A DNA stretch of 19,443 nt from an uncultured Clostridia bacterium (GCA_945949385.1 CAMFEL010000019.1:1-19443), one strand, 5' to 3'. Counted from the first letter of the stretch, positions 6,255 to 13,923 are shown. Numbers and translations are program-made. Notes: generated by a model not told the origin, from the sequence alone.

Positions 6255-6518
6255 ATGGCAGACGAAACACGCGCACTGAGAAAAACCAGAGTGGGCAAGG
6301 TTGTCAGCGACAAGATGGACAAGACCATCGTTGTGGCAATAGCCGATAACGTAAAGCATCCCACTTACGGTAAGATCATCAAGAGAACGGTTAAGATCCA
6401 CGCCCATGACGAAAAGAACGAGTGCGGCGTCGGAGATACCGTTAAGGTTATGGAGACGAGACCGCTGTCCGCAACCAAGAGATGGCGCCTCGTAGAGATC
6501 ATCGAGAAGGCGAAGTAA
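6255..6518 (+). CDS. rpsQ: 30S ribosomal protein S17
   Basis: S17 is a primary 16S rRNA-binding protein of the 30S body. The product has 87 residues forming the expected OB-fold. Residues about 12-28 read RVGKVVSDKMDKTIVVAI, and the second conserved segment is GDTVKVMETRPLSATKRWRLVEI near the C-terminus. It starts 12 bp after rpmC behind AAGGGGG. A 74-bp gap with a small GCATG/CATGC hairpin (about 6545-6561) follows before rplN. Confidence 0.97.
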   Translation: MADETRALRKTRVGKVVSDKMDKTIVVAIADNVKHPTYGKIIKRTVKIHAHDEKNECGVGDTVKVMETRPLSATKRWRLVEIIEKAK

Positions 6519-6592
6519 TATTCACCGCTCCTAAACAAAGAGAAGCATGTCAAAGAGCATGCCTAAATCAAAGACAGGAGGACTTGCTATAA

Positions 6593-6961
6593 ATGATTCA
6601 GCAGCAGTCATTAATGAAGGTAGCTGACAACACCGGTGCAAAAGAGCTTATGTGCATCAGAGTGCTTGGCGGCTCCGGCAGACGTTACGGCAACATCGGT
6701 GATGTAGTCGTATGTGCTGTAAAGAAAGCGGCCCCCGGCGGCGTTGTCAAGAAGGGCGACGTTGTCAAGGCTGTTATAGTAAGAAGCGTAAAGGGACTTC
6801 GCCGTGCCGACGGTTCTTACATTAAATTTGATGAGAACGCAGCAGTTATCATCAGTGACGACAAAATGCCCAAGGGAACCCGTATCTTCGGGCCTGTTGC
6901 CCGCGAGCTCCGCGAGCACGAGTACACCAAGATACTGTCCCTGGCACCGGAAGTACTGTAA
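6593..6961 (+). CDS. rplN: 50S ribosomal protein L14
   Basis: L14 lies on the subunit interface and forms a bridge with 16S rRNA; it is also the site bound by the silencing factor RsfS. The product has 122 residues, the exact family length. It opens MIQQQSLMKVADNTGAKEL, and the conserved ADGSYIKFDENAAVII and GTRIFGPVARELRE segments are intact. A CAGGAGG lies upstream of the ATG. It starts what is usually called the spc section of the cluster, with no promoter visible in the short gap before it. Confidence 0.98.
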   Translation: MIQQQSLMKVADNTGAKELMCIRVLGGSGRRYGNIGDVVVCAVKKAAPGGVVKKGDVVKAVIVRSVKGLRRADGSYIKFDENAAVIISDDKMPKGTRIFGPVARELREHEYTKILSLAPEVL

Positions 6962-6975
6962 GGAGGTAGCGTAAT

Positions 6976-7290
6976 ATGAGTAAGCTTCATGTAAAGCGTG
7001 ACGATACAGTAATTATCGTTTCCGGTGACGACAAGGGCAAAAAGGGAAAGGTTCTTCAGGTTTCCCCCAAGGAAGGCAAGATCATCGTTGAGGGCGTTAA
7101 CCTTGTCAAGAAGCACCTTAAGCCCCGCCCGCCCAAGGAAAACGGCGGTATCGTAGACGCAGAGGCGCCTTTCTACGCATGCAAGGCTCAGCTTTACTGC
7201 TCCAAGTGCAAGGCTGCAACCCGCGCAAGCTACAAGGTAGAGGGCGACAAGAAAACAAGAGTATGCGCCAAGTGCGGCGCAGAGCTTTGA
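6976..7290 (+). CDS. rplX: 50S ribosomal protein L24 with zinc-ribbon-like tail
   Basis: L24 is an assembly initiator binding the 5' domain of 23S rRNA. The product has 104 residues. The KOW motif is at the N-terminus (DDTVIIVSGDDKGKKGKVLQV), followed by VEGVNLVKKHLKP. The C-terminal part carries two CxxC pairs, Cys75/78 and Cys97/100, plus Cys69, and could bind zinc. Many L24 proteins lack these cysteines, but cysteine-bearing forms are common in Clostridia, so I read this as a lineage variant, not an anomaly. AAGGAGG precedes the start. Confidence 0.96.
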   Translation: MSKLHVKRDDTVIIVSGDDKGKKGKVLQVSPKEGKIIVEGVNLVKKHLKPRPPKENGGIVDAEAPFYACKAQLYCSKCKAATRASYKVEGDKKTRVCAKCGAEL

Positions 7291-7305
7291 TGGAGGTAAA
7301 CGGAA

Positions 7306-7860
7306 ATGGCAAGAGTAAGAGATATGTATAAAGCCGACGTTGCCCCCGCCCTGATGAAGAAGTATCAGTACAAGAGCGTAATGCAGATCCCCAAGCTTGA
7401 CAAGATCGTTGTCAACGTGGGCGCAGGTGACGCTAAGGATAACACCAAGGTTATCGATACTATCATCGGTGAGCTTTCACAGATCACGGGACAGAAAGCA
7501 GTTCCCACCTACGCAAGAAAGTCAGTGGCAAACTTCAAGCTCCGTGAGGGCATGAAGATCGGCGCAAAAGTTACGCTTCGCGGTGAGATTATGTACGAGT
7601 TCGTTGACAGACTGTTCAACTTCGCACTTCCCCGTGTGCGCGACTTTAAGGGAATCAATCCCGACGCTTTCGACGGCCGCGGCAACTATGCGCTTGGTCT
7701 GAAGGAGCAGCTTATATTCCCCGAGATCGACTATGACAAGATCGACAAGATCCGCGGTATGGACATCGTGTTCGTAACCACCGCAAATACCGACGCAGAG
7801 GCAAGAGACCTGCTGACCATGCTGGGCGCACCTTTTGCAAAAGCAGGAGAGGAGAGATAA
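7306..7860 (+). CDS. rplE: 50S ribosomal protein L5
   Basis: L5 binds 5S rRNA and contacts P-site tRNA from the central protuberance. The product has 184 residues, slightly longer than the common 179. The signature KLDKIVVNVGAGDA is at about residues 30-43, with RKSVANFKLREGMKIG and LPRVRDFKGI following, and the C-terminal LLTMLGAPFAK is intact. It lies 15 bp after rplX behind a GGAGG and is separated from rpsN by only 2 bp. Confidence 0.97.
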   Translation: MARVRDMYKADVAPALMKKYQYKSVMQIPKLDKIVVNVGAGDAKDNTKVIDTIIGELSQITGQKAVPTYARKSVANFKLREGMKIGAKVTLRGEIMYEFVDRLFNFALPRVRDFKGINPDAFDGRGNYALGLKEQLIFPEIDYDKIDKIRGMDIVFVTTANTDAEARDLLTMLGAPFAKAGEER

Positions 7861-7862
7861 TT

Positions 7863-8048
7863 ATGGCAAAGAAAGCTATGATACTGAAGCAGCAGAAAAA
7901 GCAGAAGTACTCCACCAGAGAGTATACTCGCTGCAAGCTCTGCGGCCGTCCTCATTCTTATATGCGTAAGTACGGTATTTGCCGTATCTGCTTCAGAGAG
8001 CTTGCTTACAAAGGCGAAATCCCCGGCGTAAGAAAAGCAAGCTGGTAA
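7863..8048 (+). CDS. rpsN: 30S ribosomal protein S14, type Z (zinc-binding)
   Basis: S14 is in the 30S head. This is the short 61-residue zinc-containing form (also named rpsZ), with ligands Cys24, Cys27, Cys40 and Cys43 in CKLC...CRIC. It ends in the invariant GVRKASW. Zinc-free longer paralogues occur elsewhere in many genomes, but none is in this window. The gene starts 2 bp after rplE, with an AGGAGAGGAG run in the end of rplE serving as ribosome-binding site. A long 212-bp structured gap follows. Confidence 0.97.
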   Translation: MAKKAMILKQQKKQKYSTREYTRCKLCGRPHSYMRKYGICRICFRELAYKGEIPGVRKASW

Positions 8049-8260
8049 GAAGAGCATACCTTAAACTCAGCGAAAAGCACAGCTTTTCGCCGTGTTCCGC
8101 ACCGATAGGAACGGCGTGAGGCTTCGGGCGGCAAAGAAAAAGGGCAGGGAGTGCTTCCGTGCCCCCATCAGCCGACCCGCTGCGCCGTTAACCGCCGGTG
8201 AGCGGCCCCGGAAAGCCGGGGCAGCAAGACAATAACTTGCATGACAGGAGGAATAAAGAA
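8049..8260 (+). promoter_or_regulatory. Structured rpsN-rpsH spacer (candidate RNA element)
   Basis: This is the longest gap inside the operon, and it holds a row of hairpins. GCGAAAAGC/GCTTTTCGC at 8070-8078/8082-8090 is perfect with a 3-nt loop. CGCC+GTTCC/GGAACGGCG pairs 8088-8098 with 8108-8116 around a 2-nt bulge. CGGGCGGC (8125-8132) pairs with 8171-8179 around one bulged A, enclosing GGGCA/TGCCC (8142-8146, 8160-8164). GCCCCGG/CCGGGGC at 8205-8211/8216-8222 is perfect. AGGAGG for rpsH follows at 8246-8251. No T-runs and no convincing promoter are present. In Enterobacteria S8 represses the spc operon by binding mRNA near rplE; whether this is an equivalent site is speculation. Confidence 0.5.
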
Positions 8261-8659
8261 ATGCAGATGTCTGATGTTATCGCGGATATGCTGACAAGAA
8301 TCAGAAACGCGAACAACGCAAAGCACGAAACTGTTGACATTCCCGCCTCCAATATGAAGAAGGCCATTGCCGATATACTTCTTAACGAAGGTTTCATCAA
8401 GGGCGTTCAGATCATTGAGGACGGCAAGCAGGGCGTCATCAGAGTAACGCTGAAATACGAGGCAGGCAAGGCAAAGGTAATTCACGGTCTCCGCAGAGTT
8501 TCCAAGCCCGGTCTCCGTATTTACTCCAACTACGAGGATATGCCCAGAGTTATGAACGGTCTGGGTATCGCCATCGTATCCACCTCTAAGGGCATAATGA
8601 CCGACAAGAAGGCAAGAGCCGAAAAGGTCGGCGGCGAGATCCTCGCCTTTGTCTGGTAA
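8261..8659 (+). CDS. rpsH: 30S ribosomal protein S8
   Basis: S8 nucleates folding of the central domain of 16S rRNA. The product has 132 residues. It starts MQMSDVIADMLTRIRNA and carries the C-terminal signature ending GIMTDKKARAEKVGGEILAFVW. I place the start at 8261, since AGGAGG at 8246-8251 is 9 nt upstream. The frame stays open back to 8198, but that stretch is spacer sequence that does not resemble S8. It is the first gene after the 212-bp structured gap. Confidence 0.97.
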   Translation: MQMSDVIADMLTRIRNANNAKHETVDIPASNMKKAIADILLNEGFIKGVQIIEDGKQGVIRVTLKYEAGKAKVIHGLRRVSKPGLRIYSNYEDMPRVMNGLGIAIVSTSKGIMTDKKARAEKVGGEILAFVW

Positions 8660-8676
8660 GGGAAGGGGGAAATATA

Positions 8677-9216
8677 ATGTCAAGAATAGGTAGAGAACCC
8701 GTAAACATTCCCGCAGGTGTTGATTTCAGCATCGCAGACGGAAATGTAGTTACGGTTAAAGGCCCTCTGGGCACCCTGTGCGAGACCTTCAGCCCCGCAA
8801 TGACCCTTACAAAGGACGGCAGCGTGGTAACCGTTGCACGCCCCAACGATGAGAAGGAAATGAGAGCTATCCACGGTCTTACCCGCGCACTTATCCATAA
8901 CATGGTAGTGGGCGTGACCGAGGGCTACTCCAAGAAGCTCATCATCAACGGCGTAGGTTACAGAGCTGAAAAGTCCGGCAAGACCCTGACGCTGAAGCTG
9001 GGTTATTCCCATGACGTGATCTTCGAGGAAAGCGACGACGTTAAGTTCGAGGTTCCCGATGCAAATACCGTCATCGTAAAGAGCCCCTCCAAGCAGAAGT
9101 GCGGTCAGGTAGCGGCACAGATCCGCGAAAAGAGACCTCCCGAGCCCTACCTCGGTAAAGGTATCAAATACGAAAACGAGCATATCCGCCGTAAGGCCGG
9201 AAAAGCCGGTAAGTAA
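8677..9216 (+). CDS. rplF: 50S ribosomal protein L6
   Basis: L6 sits near the sarcin-ricin loop and the factor-binding region of the 50S. The product has 179 residues in two repeated folds. It begins MSRIGREPVNIPAGV, and the C-terminal signature near residues 150-165 reads PPEPYLGKGIKYENEHIRRKAGKAG. An AAGGGGG lies upstream of the ATG. Normal length; 17 bp after rpsH and 18 bp before rplR. Confidence 0.97.
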   Translation: MSRIGREPVNIPAGVDFSIADGNVVTVKGPLGTLCETFSPAMTLTKDGSVVTVARPNDEKEMRAIHGLTRALIHNMVVGVTEGYSKKLIINGVGYRAEKSGKTLTLKLGYSHDVIFEESDDVKFEVPDANTVIVKSPSKQKCGQVAAQIREKRPPEPYLGKGIKYENEHIRRKAGKAGK

Positions 9217-9234
9217 TGAAAGGAGACGACAGGT

Positions 9235-9594
9235 ATGGTTTCAAAGAAGGATAAAAACAAGCAGCGCCTTAAGAGACACGCCAGAGTACGCGGAAAGATT
9301 TCCGGTACCGCTGAGTGCCCCAGACTTGCTGTTTATCGTTCCAACAAGAACATTTATGCCCAGATCATTGATGACGTTGCAGGCGTAACCCTGGTCTCCG
9401 CATCCACCATCGAAGCAGGCTTCGAGGGAATCGGAAGCAACAAGGAAGCGGCTAAGAAGGTCGGTAAGGCAGTAGGCGAAAAGGCTATTGCAAAGGGCAT
9501 CGAAACAGTTGTATTTGACCGTGGCGGCTATATCTATCACGGACGTGTATCGGAGCTGGCCGAGGGCGCAAGAGAAGCAGGACTAAAGTTCTGA
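9235..9594 (+). CDS. rplR: 50S ribosomal protein L18
   Basis: L18 binds 5S rRNA together with L5 in the central protuberance. The product has 119 residues. It has the basic N-terminus KKDKNKQRLKRHARVRGKISG, then RLAVYRSNKNIYAQIIDD, and ends FDRGGYIYHGRVSELAEGAREAGLKF, all typical. AAAGGAG precedes the ATG. A 78-bp gap with a perfect 9-bp hairpin follows before rpsE. Confidence 0.97.
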   Translation: MVSKKDKNKQRLKRHARVRGKISGTAECPRLAVYRSNKNIYAQIIDDVAGVTLVSASTIEAGFEGIGSNKEAAKKVGKAVGEKAIAKGIETVVFDRGGYIYHGRVSELAEGAREAGLKF

Positions 9595-9625
9595 CGCCCC
9601 CCGGACGGAAGACCGGTTTGTACAC

Positions 9626-9648
9626 TGTTTAATTCACAAAATTAAACA
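9626..9648 (+). other. AT-rich hairpin between rplR and rpsE
   Basis: TGTTTAATT (9626-9634) and AATTAAACA (9640-9648) form a perfect 9-bp stem with a 5-nt CACAA loop. It ends about 8 nt before the weak ribosome-binding site TAGGAG of rpsE, so it could affect translation of that gene or act as a processing site. There is no T-run, so it is not a terminator. Confidence 0.5.
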
Positions 9649-9672
9649 TCAAAATAGGAGTAATACAAAAAT

Positions 9673-10179
9673 ATGGCTAACAAGTTTGATATAGCAGCCG
9701 ACGAGCTTCAGGAAAGACTTGTGGCAGTCAACCGCGTATCCAAGACTGTAAAGGGCGGTCGTATCGCCCGCTTTGCAGCTCTTATGGTAGTGGGTGACGG
9801 CAACGGTCACGTAGGCTACGGACTCGGCAAGGCAGCCGAGGTGCCCGAGGCTATCCGCAAGGGCATCGAGGACGCTAAAAAGAATATGATCGAGGTTTCT
9901 CTCAAGGATACCACGATCCCCCACGAAATTCTGGGCGAGTACGGCGCAGGCAGAGTTCTTCTCAAGCCCGCCGCACCCGGTACCGGTGTCATCGCAGGTA
10001 AGACTGTCCGTGCGGTAGTCGAGCTTGCAGGCATCAAGAACATTCGTGCAAAGAGCCTCCGCTCCAATAACCCCACCAACGTTATAAAGGCAACCTTTGA
10101 GGGTCTGAAGGCGCTGAGAACCGTTGAGCAGGTCGCAAAGACCCGCGGAATCAGCGCAGAGCAGGTCGTCAAGGGCTGA
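9673..10179 (+). CDS. rpsE: 30S ribosomal protein S5
   Basis: S5 is at the mRNA entry channel and affects decoding fidelity. The product has 168 residues: an N-terminal RNA-binding domain with VKGGRIARFAALMVVGDGNGHVG, then the C-terminal domain with EYGAGRVLLKPAAPGTGVIAG and SNNPTNVIKATFEGL. The ribosome-binding site, TAGGAG about 10 nt upstream, is weaker than that of most neighbours. The stop is followed 13 bp later by rpmD. Confidence 0.97.
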   Translation: MANKFDIAADELQERLVAVNRVSKTVKGGRIARFAALMVVGDGNGHVGYGLGKAAEVPEAIRKGIEDAKKNMIEVSLKDTTIPHEILGEYGAGRVLLKPAAPGTGVIAGKTVRAVVELAGIKNIRAKSLRSNNPTNVIKATFEGLKALRTVEQVAKTRGISAEQVVKG

Positions 10180-10192
10180 GGAGGTGCTGAAA

Positions 10193-10366
10193 ATGACTAA
10201 AGTAACTCTTAAAAAGAGCCTCATCGGCGCAAAGCCGAACCAGAAGGCAACCGCGGCGTCTCTCGGTCTCAGAAAGATCGGTGACTCCATCGTCCACCAG
10301 GACGGCCCCGTGCTGGACGGAAAAGTCAAGGTGCTCAGCCACCTTGTAACCGTGGAGAAGGCGTAA
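10193..10366 (+). CDS. rpmD: 50S ribosomal protein L30
   Basis: L30 is a small 23S rRNA-binding protein missing from some bacteria. The product has 57 residues, starting MTKVTLKKSLIGAKPNQKA and including SLGLRKIGDSIVHQD, the usual L30 pattern. The start is ATG at 10193, behind GAGGAGG that overlaps the rpsE stop; the same frame is open upstream inside rpsE, but this is the homologous start. A 46-bp gap precedes rplO. Confidence 0.95.
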   Translation: MTKVTLKKSLIGAKPNQKATAASLGLRKIGDSIVHQDGPVLDGKVKVLSHLVTVEKA

Positions 10367-10412
10367 ACCACTCCAAACACTAAATAACAAAAAAACGTAA
10401 GGAGGAAAAACC

Positions 10413-10856
10413 ATGAAGCTCCATGAACTTTCACCGGCACCCGGCGCAGCAAAGCCGGCTTGGCGTAAAGGCAGAGGCGCAGGCAGCGGCAACGGCAAGA
10501 CCGCGGGCAAGGGCCATAAGGGTCAGAACGCCCGTTCCGGCGGCGGCGTCCGTATCGGATTTGAAGGCGGCCAGCTGCCCCTTTACAGAAAGCTTCCCAA
10601 GAGAGGCTTTAAGAACAGATTTGCAACGCATTATGCGATCGTAAATGTCGGCACACTCAATGCAAAGTTTGAGGACGGCGAGACCGTTACCCTTGACGCA
10701 CTTTGCGAAAAGGGCGTTATCTCAAAGCCCCTGGACGGACTCAAGGTGCTGGCAAACGGCGAACTCACCAAGAAATTAACCGTTGAGGCAAAAGTCTTTT
10801 CACAGACAGCGAAAGAAAAGATCGAAGCTGCAGGTGGAAAGGCCGAGGTGAAGTAA
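10413..10856 (+). CDS. rplO: 50S ribosomal protein L15
   Basis: L15 is a late-assembly protein of the 50S. The product has 147 residues. It has the Gly/Lys-rich N-terminus running from KLHELSPAPGAAK through GRGAGSGNGKTAGKGHKGQNARSGGG, a family hallmark, then FEGGQLPLYRKLPKRGF. The C-terminal globular region ends KIEAAGGKAEVK. AAGGAGG precedes the start. The stop is followed one base later by the secY start. Confidence 0.97.
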   Translation: MKLHELSPAPGAAKPAWRKGRGAGSGNGKTAGKGHKGQNARSGGGVRIGFEGGQLPLYRKLPKRGFKNRFATHYAIVNVGTLNAKFEDGETVTLDALCEKGVISKPLDGLKVLANGELTKKLTVEAKVFSQTAKEKIEAAGGKAEVK

Positions 10857-10857
10857 A

Positions 10858-12162
10858 GTGTTCCAGACGCTTAAAAATGCTTGGCACATGACAGACCTCA
10901 GAAAGAAGATCCTCTTCTCTCTGTTCATTCTGCTCCTTTACAGGATAGGCTCTCAGATCCCTGTGCCTTTTGTAAGCGCAGCGGTATCCGGCTCCATAGC
11001 AGAGAGCTCCCAGGGACTTATGCAGTACCTGAATATCCTGACAGGCGGCGCGTTTGCAAATGCGACCCTGTTCGCGCTGAACATCTCACCCTATATTACC
11101 GCGTCCATCGTTATCCAGCTTCTCGCTGTTGCTATTCCCGCTCTGGAGAGACTCTCCAAGGAGGGTGAGGACGGCAGAAAGAAGCTGAACCAGATAACCA
11201 GATATGTAACGGTTGCTCTTTCACTGCTGACCGCAGTCGGCTATTACTTCATGCTGAAGAACTACAATATGCTCACCGACAATGCTCAGGGCAATGTGTT
11301 CGCGGCAGTTGTAATAGTGGCTTGCTACTGCGCAGGCTCCTCGCTTGTAATGTGGCTGGCAGAGAAGATCAACGAGAGCGGTATCGGCAACGGTGTGTCT
11401 CTCATACTGTTCGTAAACATCATTTCCCGTGCACCTTCCATCGTATACGGCCTGTATCAGTACGCAACCGGCGTAAAGACCGAGCATCTGTGGACCGGTA
11501 TACTGGTAGCCGTGGGCGCAGTTGTTCTGGGTCTCGTTATGGTAGTACTTATTGTATTTATCAACGACTCCGAAAGAAGACTGCCCGTGCAGTATGCAAA
11601 GAAAGTAGTCGGCAGAAAGATGTACGGCGGACAGAACTCCACCCTGCCCATTAAGCTTAACAACACCGGAGTTATGCCCATTATATTTGCAAGCTCCATA
11701 GTCAGCCTTCCCGCTACTATCGGTATGTTTGTAAATCCCAAGGCGGGCGGCTTCTGGGATAAGTTTTTCAAGGTGTTCGACAGCGGATCTCCCCTGTACG
11801 CAGTGCTTACCTTTGTTCTTATCATCGCATTTGCATACTTCTACATCCTGATTTCCTTCAATCCCGTGGAAGTATCAAATAACCTGAAAAAGAACGGCGG
11901 CTCCATTCCCGGTATCCGCCCCGGTAAGCCTACCAGCGACTATATTACCAAGGTTCTTAACAGAATAACACTTATCGGCGCAATCTTCCTCAGCTTTATC
12001 GCGGTATTCCCCATGATCCTGAACCTTATTACCGGTAACGCTATGAGCGGGCTCACCTTCGGCGGCTCGTCCATCATCATTATCGTAGGCGTGGTCATTG
12101 AAACCGCAAGAGAGATCGAGGGACAGATGACTATGCGTCATTACAAGGGCTTCCTTGAATAA
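10858..12162 (+). CDS. secY: Preprotein translocase subunit SecY
   Basis: SecY is the membrane channel of the Sec pathway, working with SecE, SecG and SecA. The product has 434 residues and about ten hydrophobic segments, starting FQTLKNAWHMTDLRKKILF. The family landmarks include the IPVPFV plug-side segment, TGGAFANATLFALNISPYITASIVIQLL, and the cytosolic loop RRLPVQYAKKVVGRKMYGG. The start is GTG at 10858, one base after the rplO stop; the ribosome-binding site is GAGGTG inside rplO. Length is normal and its place between rplO and adk is the canonical Firmicutes arrangement. Confidence 0.97.
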   Translation: MFQTLKNAWHMTDLRKKILFSLFILLLYRIGSQIPVPFVSAAVSGSIAESSQGLMQYLNILTGGAFANATLFALNISPYITASIVIQLLAVAIPALERLSKEGEDGRKKLNQITRYVTVALSLLTAVGYYFMLKNYNMLTDNAQGNVFAAVVIVACYCAGSSLVMWLAEKINESGIGNGVSLILFVNIISRAPSIVYGLYQYATGVKTEHLWTGILVAVGAVVLGLVMVVLIVFINDSERRLPVQYAKKVVGRKMYGGQNSTLPIKLNNTGVMPIIFASSIVSLPATIGMFVNPKAGGFWDKFFKVFDSGSPLYAVLTFVLIIAFAYFYILISFNPVEVSNNLKKNGGSIPGIRPGKPTSDYITKVLNRITLIGAIFLSFIAVFPMILNLITGNAMSGLTFGGSSIIIIVGVVIETAREIEGQMTMRHYKGFLE

Positions 12163-12178
12163 TCGGACGGAGAAGAGT

Positions 12179-12820
12179 ATGGCAAGAAGCATAAAGCTAA
12201 TACTTCTGGGCGCACCCGGCGCAGGCAAGGGGACGCAGGCGGAGATAATCTCCGAGAAGTACGGCATTCCTGCGATCTCCACCGGAGCGATCATAAGAGA
12301 AGCAATTAAAAACGGCACTGACATGGGTAAGAGCGCCAAGCAGTATACAGACGCAGGCGCCCTGGTTCCCGATGAGGTCGTCATCGGCATCATCAAGGAC
12401 CGGCTTTCCGACAGTGACTGTGCCAACGGCTTCATTCTGGACGGATTTCCCCGCACCGTACCTCAGGCGCAGGCGCTTGAGAATATGGGCGTGGAGATCA
12501 CGGACGTAATAAGCATAGAGGTACCCGATGAAAAGATCCTCATACGTATGAGCGGCAGACGCGTATGCAAAAAATGCGGCGCCACCTATCATACGGAATA
12601 TAAACCTTCCCCGGCAGGCGAATACTGCGTTTGCGGCGAAAAGCTGACGGTGAGAAGCGACGACGACCCGAAGGTTGTTGCACAGAGACTGGCAACCTAT
12701 CACGAGACGACGGAGCCGCTGAAAGCCTTTTACGCAGAGAAGGGACTTCTCAAGACCGTAGAAGGTCAGGAGAAGCTTGAGGATACCACGGCTCTCACGG
12801 CGAAAGCGCTTGAGGGCTGA
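12179..12820 (+). CDS. adk: Adenylate kinase
   Basis: Catalyses ATP + AMP to 2 ADP in the cytoplasm. The product has 213 residues with P-loop GAPGAGKGTQ (11-20), AMP-binding STGAIIREA (34-42) and DGFPR (88-92). The LID domain has zinc-type cysteines Cys130, Cys133, Cys150 and Cys152; the last pair is C-x-C, one residue shorter than the usual C-x2-C/D. The STG motif is followed by Ala where many relatives have Asp. The start is ATG at 12179 behind GGAGAAG; an in-frame ATG at 12155 lies within secY and adds no homologous sequence. Standard position after secY. Confidence 0.97.
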   Translation: MARSIKLILLGAPGAGKGTQAEIISEKYGIPAISTGAIIREAIKNGTDMGKSAKQYTDAGALVPDEVVIGIIKDRLSDSDCANGFILDGFPRTVPQAQALENMGVEITDVISIEVPDEKILIRMSGRRVCKKCGATYHTEYKPSPAGEYCVCGEKLTVRSDDDPKVVAQRLATYHETTEPLKAFYAEKGLLKTVEGQEKLEDTTALTAKALEG

Positions 12821-12841
12821 GGAAAGTAAGGCAGTATAATA

Positions 12842-13597
12842 ATGATCTATCTAAAGAATTCCGAACAGATCAAAAAAATGCAGCACGCAGGCAGAATTAC
12901 CGGCGAAGCGCTTATGCTCGCCGGTGAGGCTGTGCGTGAAGGAATAACCACCGCTGAGCTGGATCATATAATCCGTACCTACATCGAAAGATGCGGGGCA
13001 AAGCCCTCATTTCTGGGATACGGAGGATTTCCGGGCAGCGCGTGCATCAGCATCAACGACGAAGTGATTCACGGTATCCCCTCCAAAAAGAGACATCTTA
13101 AAGAGGGAGACATCGTAAAGATCGACGTGGGCGCCTATATTGACGGCTTCCACGGCGACAGCGCAAATACCTTCCCCGTAGGAAAGATCAGCGACGAGGC
13201 AGCGCGCCTTATCGAGGCTACCAAAAAGAGCTTTGAGATGGGCGTTGCGGCCGCCGAAAAAGAGGGCGCCAGAATAGGCGACATCGGCGCGGCGGTCAAC
13301 GGATATGTTGAGTCCATGGGATATTCCACGGTAAGAAAGTATGTGGGTCACGGCGTCGGCAGAGACCTCCATGAGGATCCCAGCGTCCCCAATTACGGCA
13401 CTCCCGGCAGAGGACCCCGCATATGCCGCGGTATGGTCATCGCCATAGAGCCTATGGTGAACGCAGGCGGTACGGGAGTCCTTGAGCAGCCCGACGGCTG
13501 GACGGTGCTCACTGCGGACGGCAAGCTGTCCGCTCATTACGAGCACACGGTGGCAATCACCGACGAGGGCGCCCTGCTGCTGACAAAGGTGGACTGA
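12842..13597 (+). CDS. map: Methionine aminopeptidase, type I
   Basis: Removes the initiator methionine from nascent proteins; a cytosolic dimetal hydrolase. The product has 251 residues in the pita-bread fold. All five metal ligands can be placed: Asp95, Asp106 (in DGFHGDSANTF), His170 (in GHGVGRDLHEDP), Glu203 (in IEPMV) and Glu234 (in HYEHTVAITDEG). There is no N-terminal zinc-finger extension, so it is the short bacterial type. The ribosome-binding site (AAGG about 10 nt upstream) is weak. The stop overlaps the next gene start by one base (TGATG). Confidence 0.97.
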   Translation: MIYLKNSEQIKKMQHAGRITGEALMLAGEAVREGITTAELDHIIRTYIERCGAKPSFLGYGGFPGSACISINDEVIHGIPSKKRHLKEGDIVKIDVGAYIDGFHGDSANTFPVGKISDEAARLIEATKKSFEMGVAAAEKEGARIGDIGAAVNGYVESMGYSTVRKYVGHGVGRDLHEDPSVPNYGTPGRGPRICRGMVIAIEPMVNAGGTGVLEQPDGWTVLTADGKLSAHYEHTVAITDEGALLLTKVD

Positions 13598-13923
13598 TGA
13601 GCGGCGCAGAAGAGTGCCGCGGTGCGGTGGTGCGCTCCCTTTGCGGGCGCGACCGGTTCCGGCTGTATATGATCACGGGCAGGTGCGACGGCGACAGTCA
13701 GCGTGTGACGATTGCCGACGGTGCACTGCATCCGCTGTCAAAACCAAAGAAAAAAAGCCTTCGGCATCTTGCGGTTTTAGCCGCCGCAAGCGGGGAGGCG
13801 ACCTCTGTTCTTTCCTCAGACAGCGAGCTTAAAAGCTATCTTGAAGCTTTTGAGAGAGATGCTTTAGAGAACAGCATAAATGCTGCCGACAGTATTAAGT
13901 CAAAAGAAAGGCATCGGACATAA
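13597..13923 (+). CDS. KOW-domain RNA-binding protein (L14e/L27e-like)
   Basis: A small protein found between map and infA in many Clostridia and thought to bind RNA or ribosomes; its role is not established. The product has 108 residues. Residues about 8-58 carry the KOW-like part: GAVVRSLCGRDRFRLYMITG, IADGALHPLSKPKKKSLRHL. The KPKKK-HL stretch is typical of the family. Residues 59-108 form an Ala/Ser/Glu-rich, charged tail, longer than in relatives I recall and without recognisable motifs. The ATG overlaps the map stop by one base with AAGGTGG upstream, so it is coupled to map. The family call is likely, the function unknown. Confidence 0.8.
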   Translation: MSGAEECRGAVVRSLCGRDRFRLYMITGRCDGDSQRVTIADGALHPLSKPKKKSLRHLAVLAAASGEATSVLSSDSELKSYLEAFERDALENSINAADSIKSKERHRT

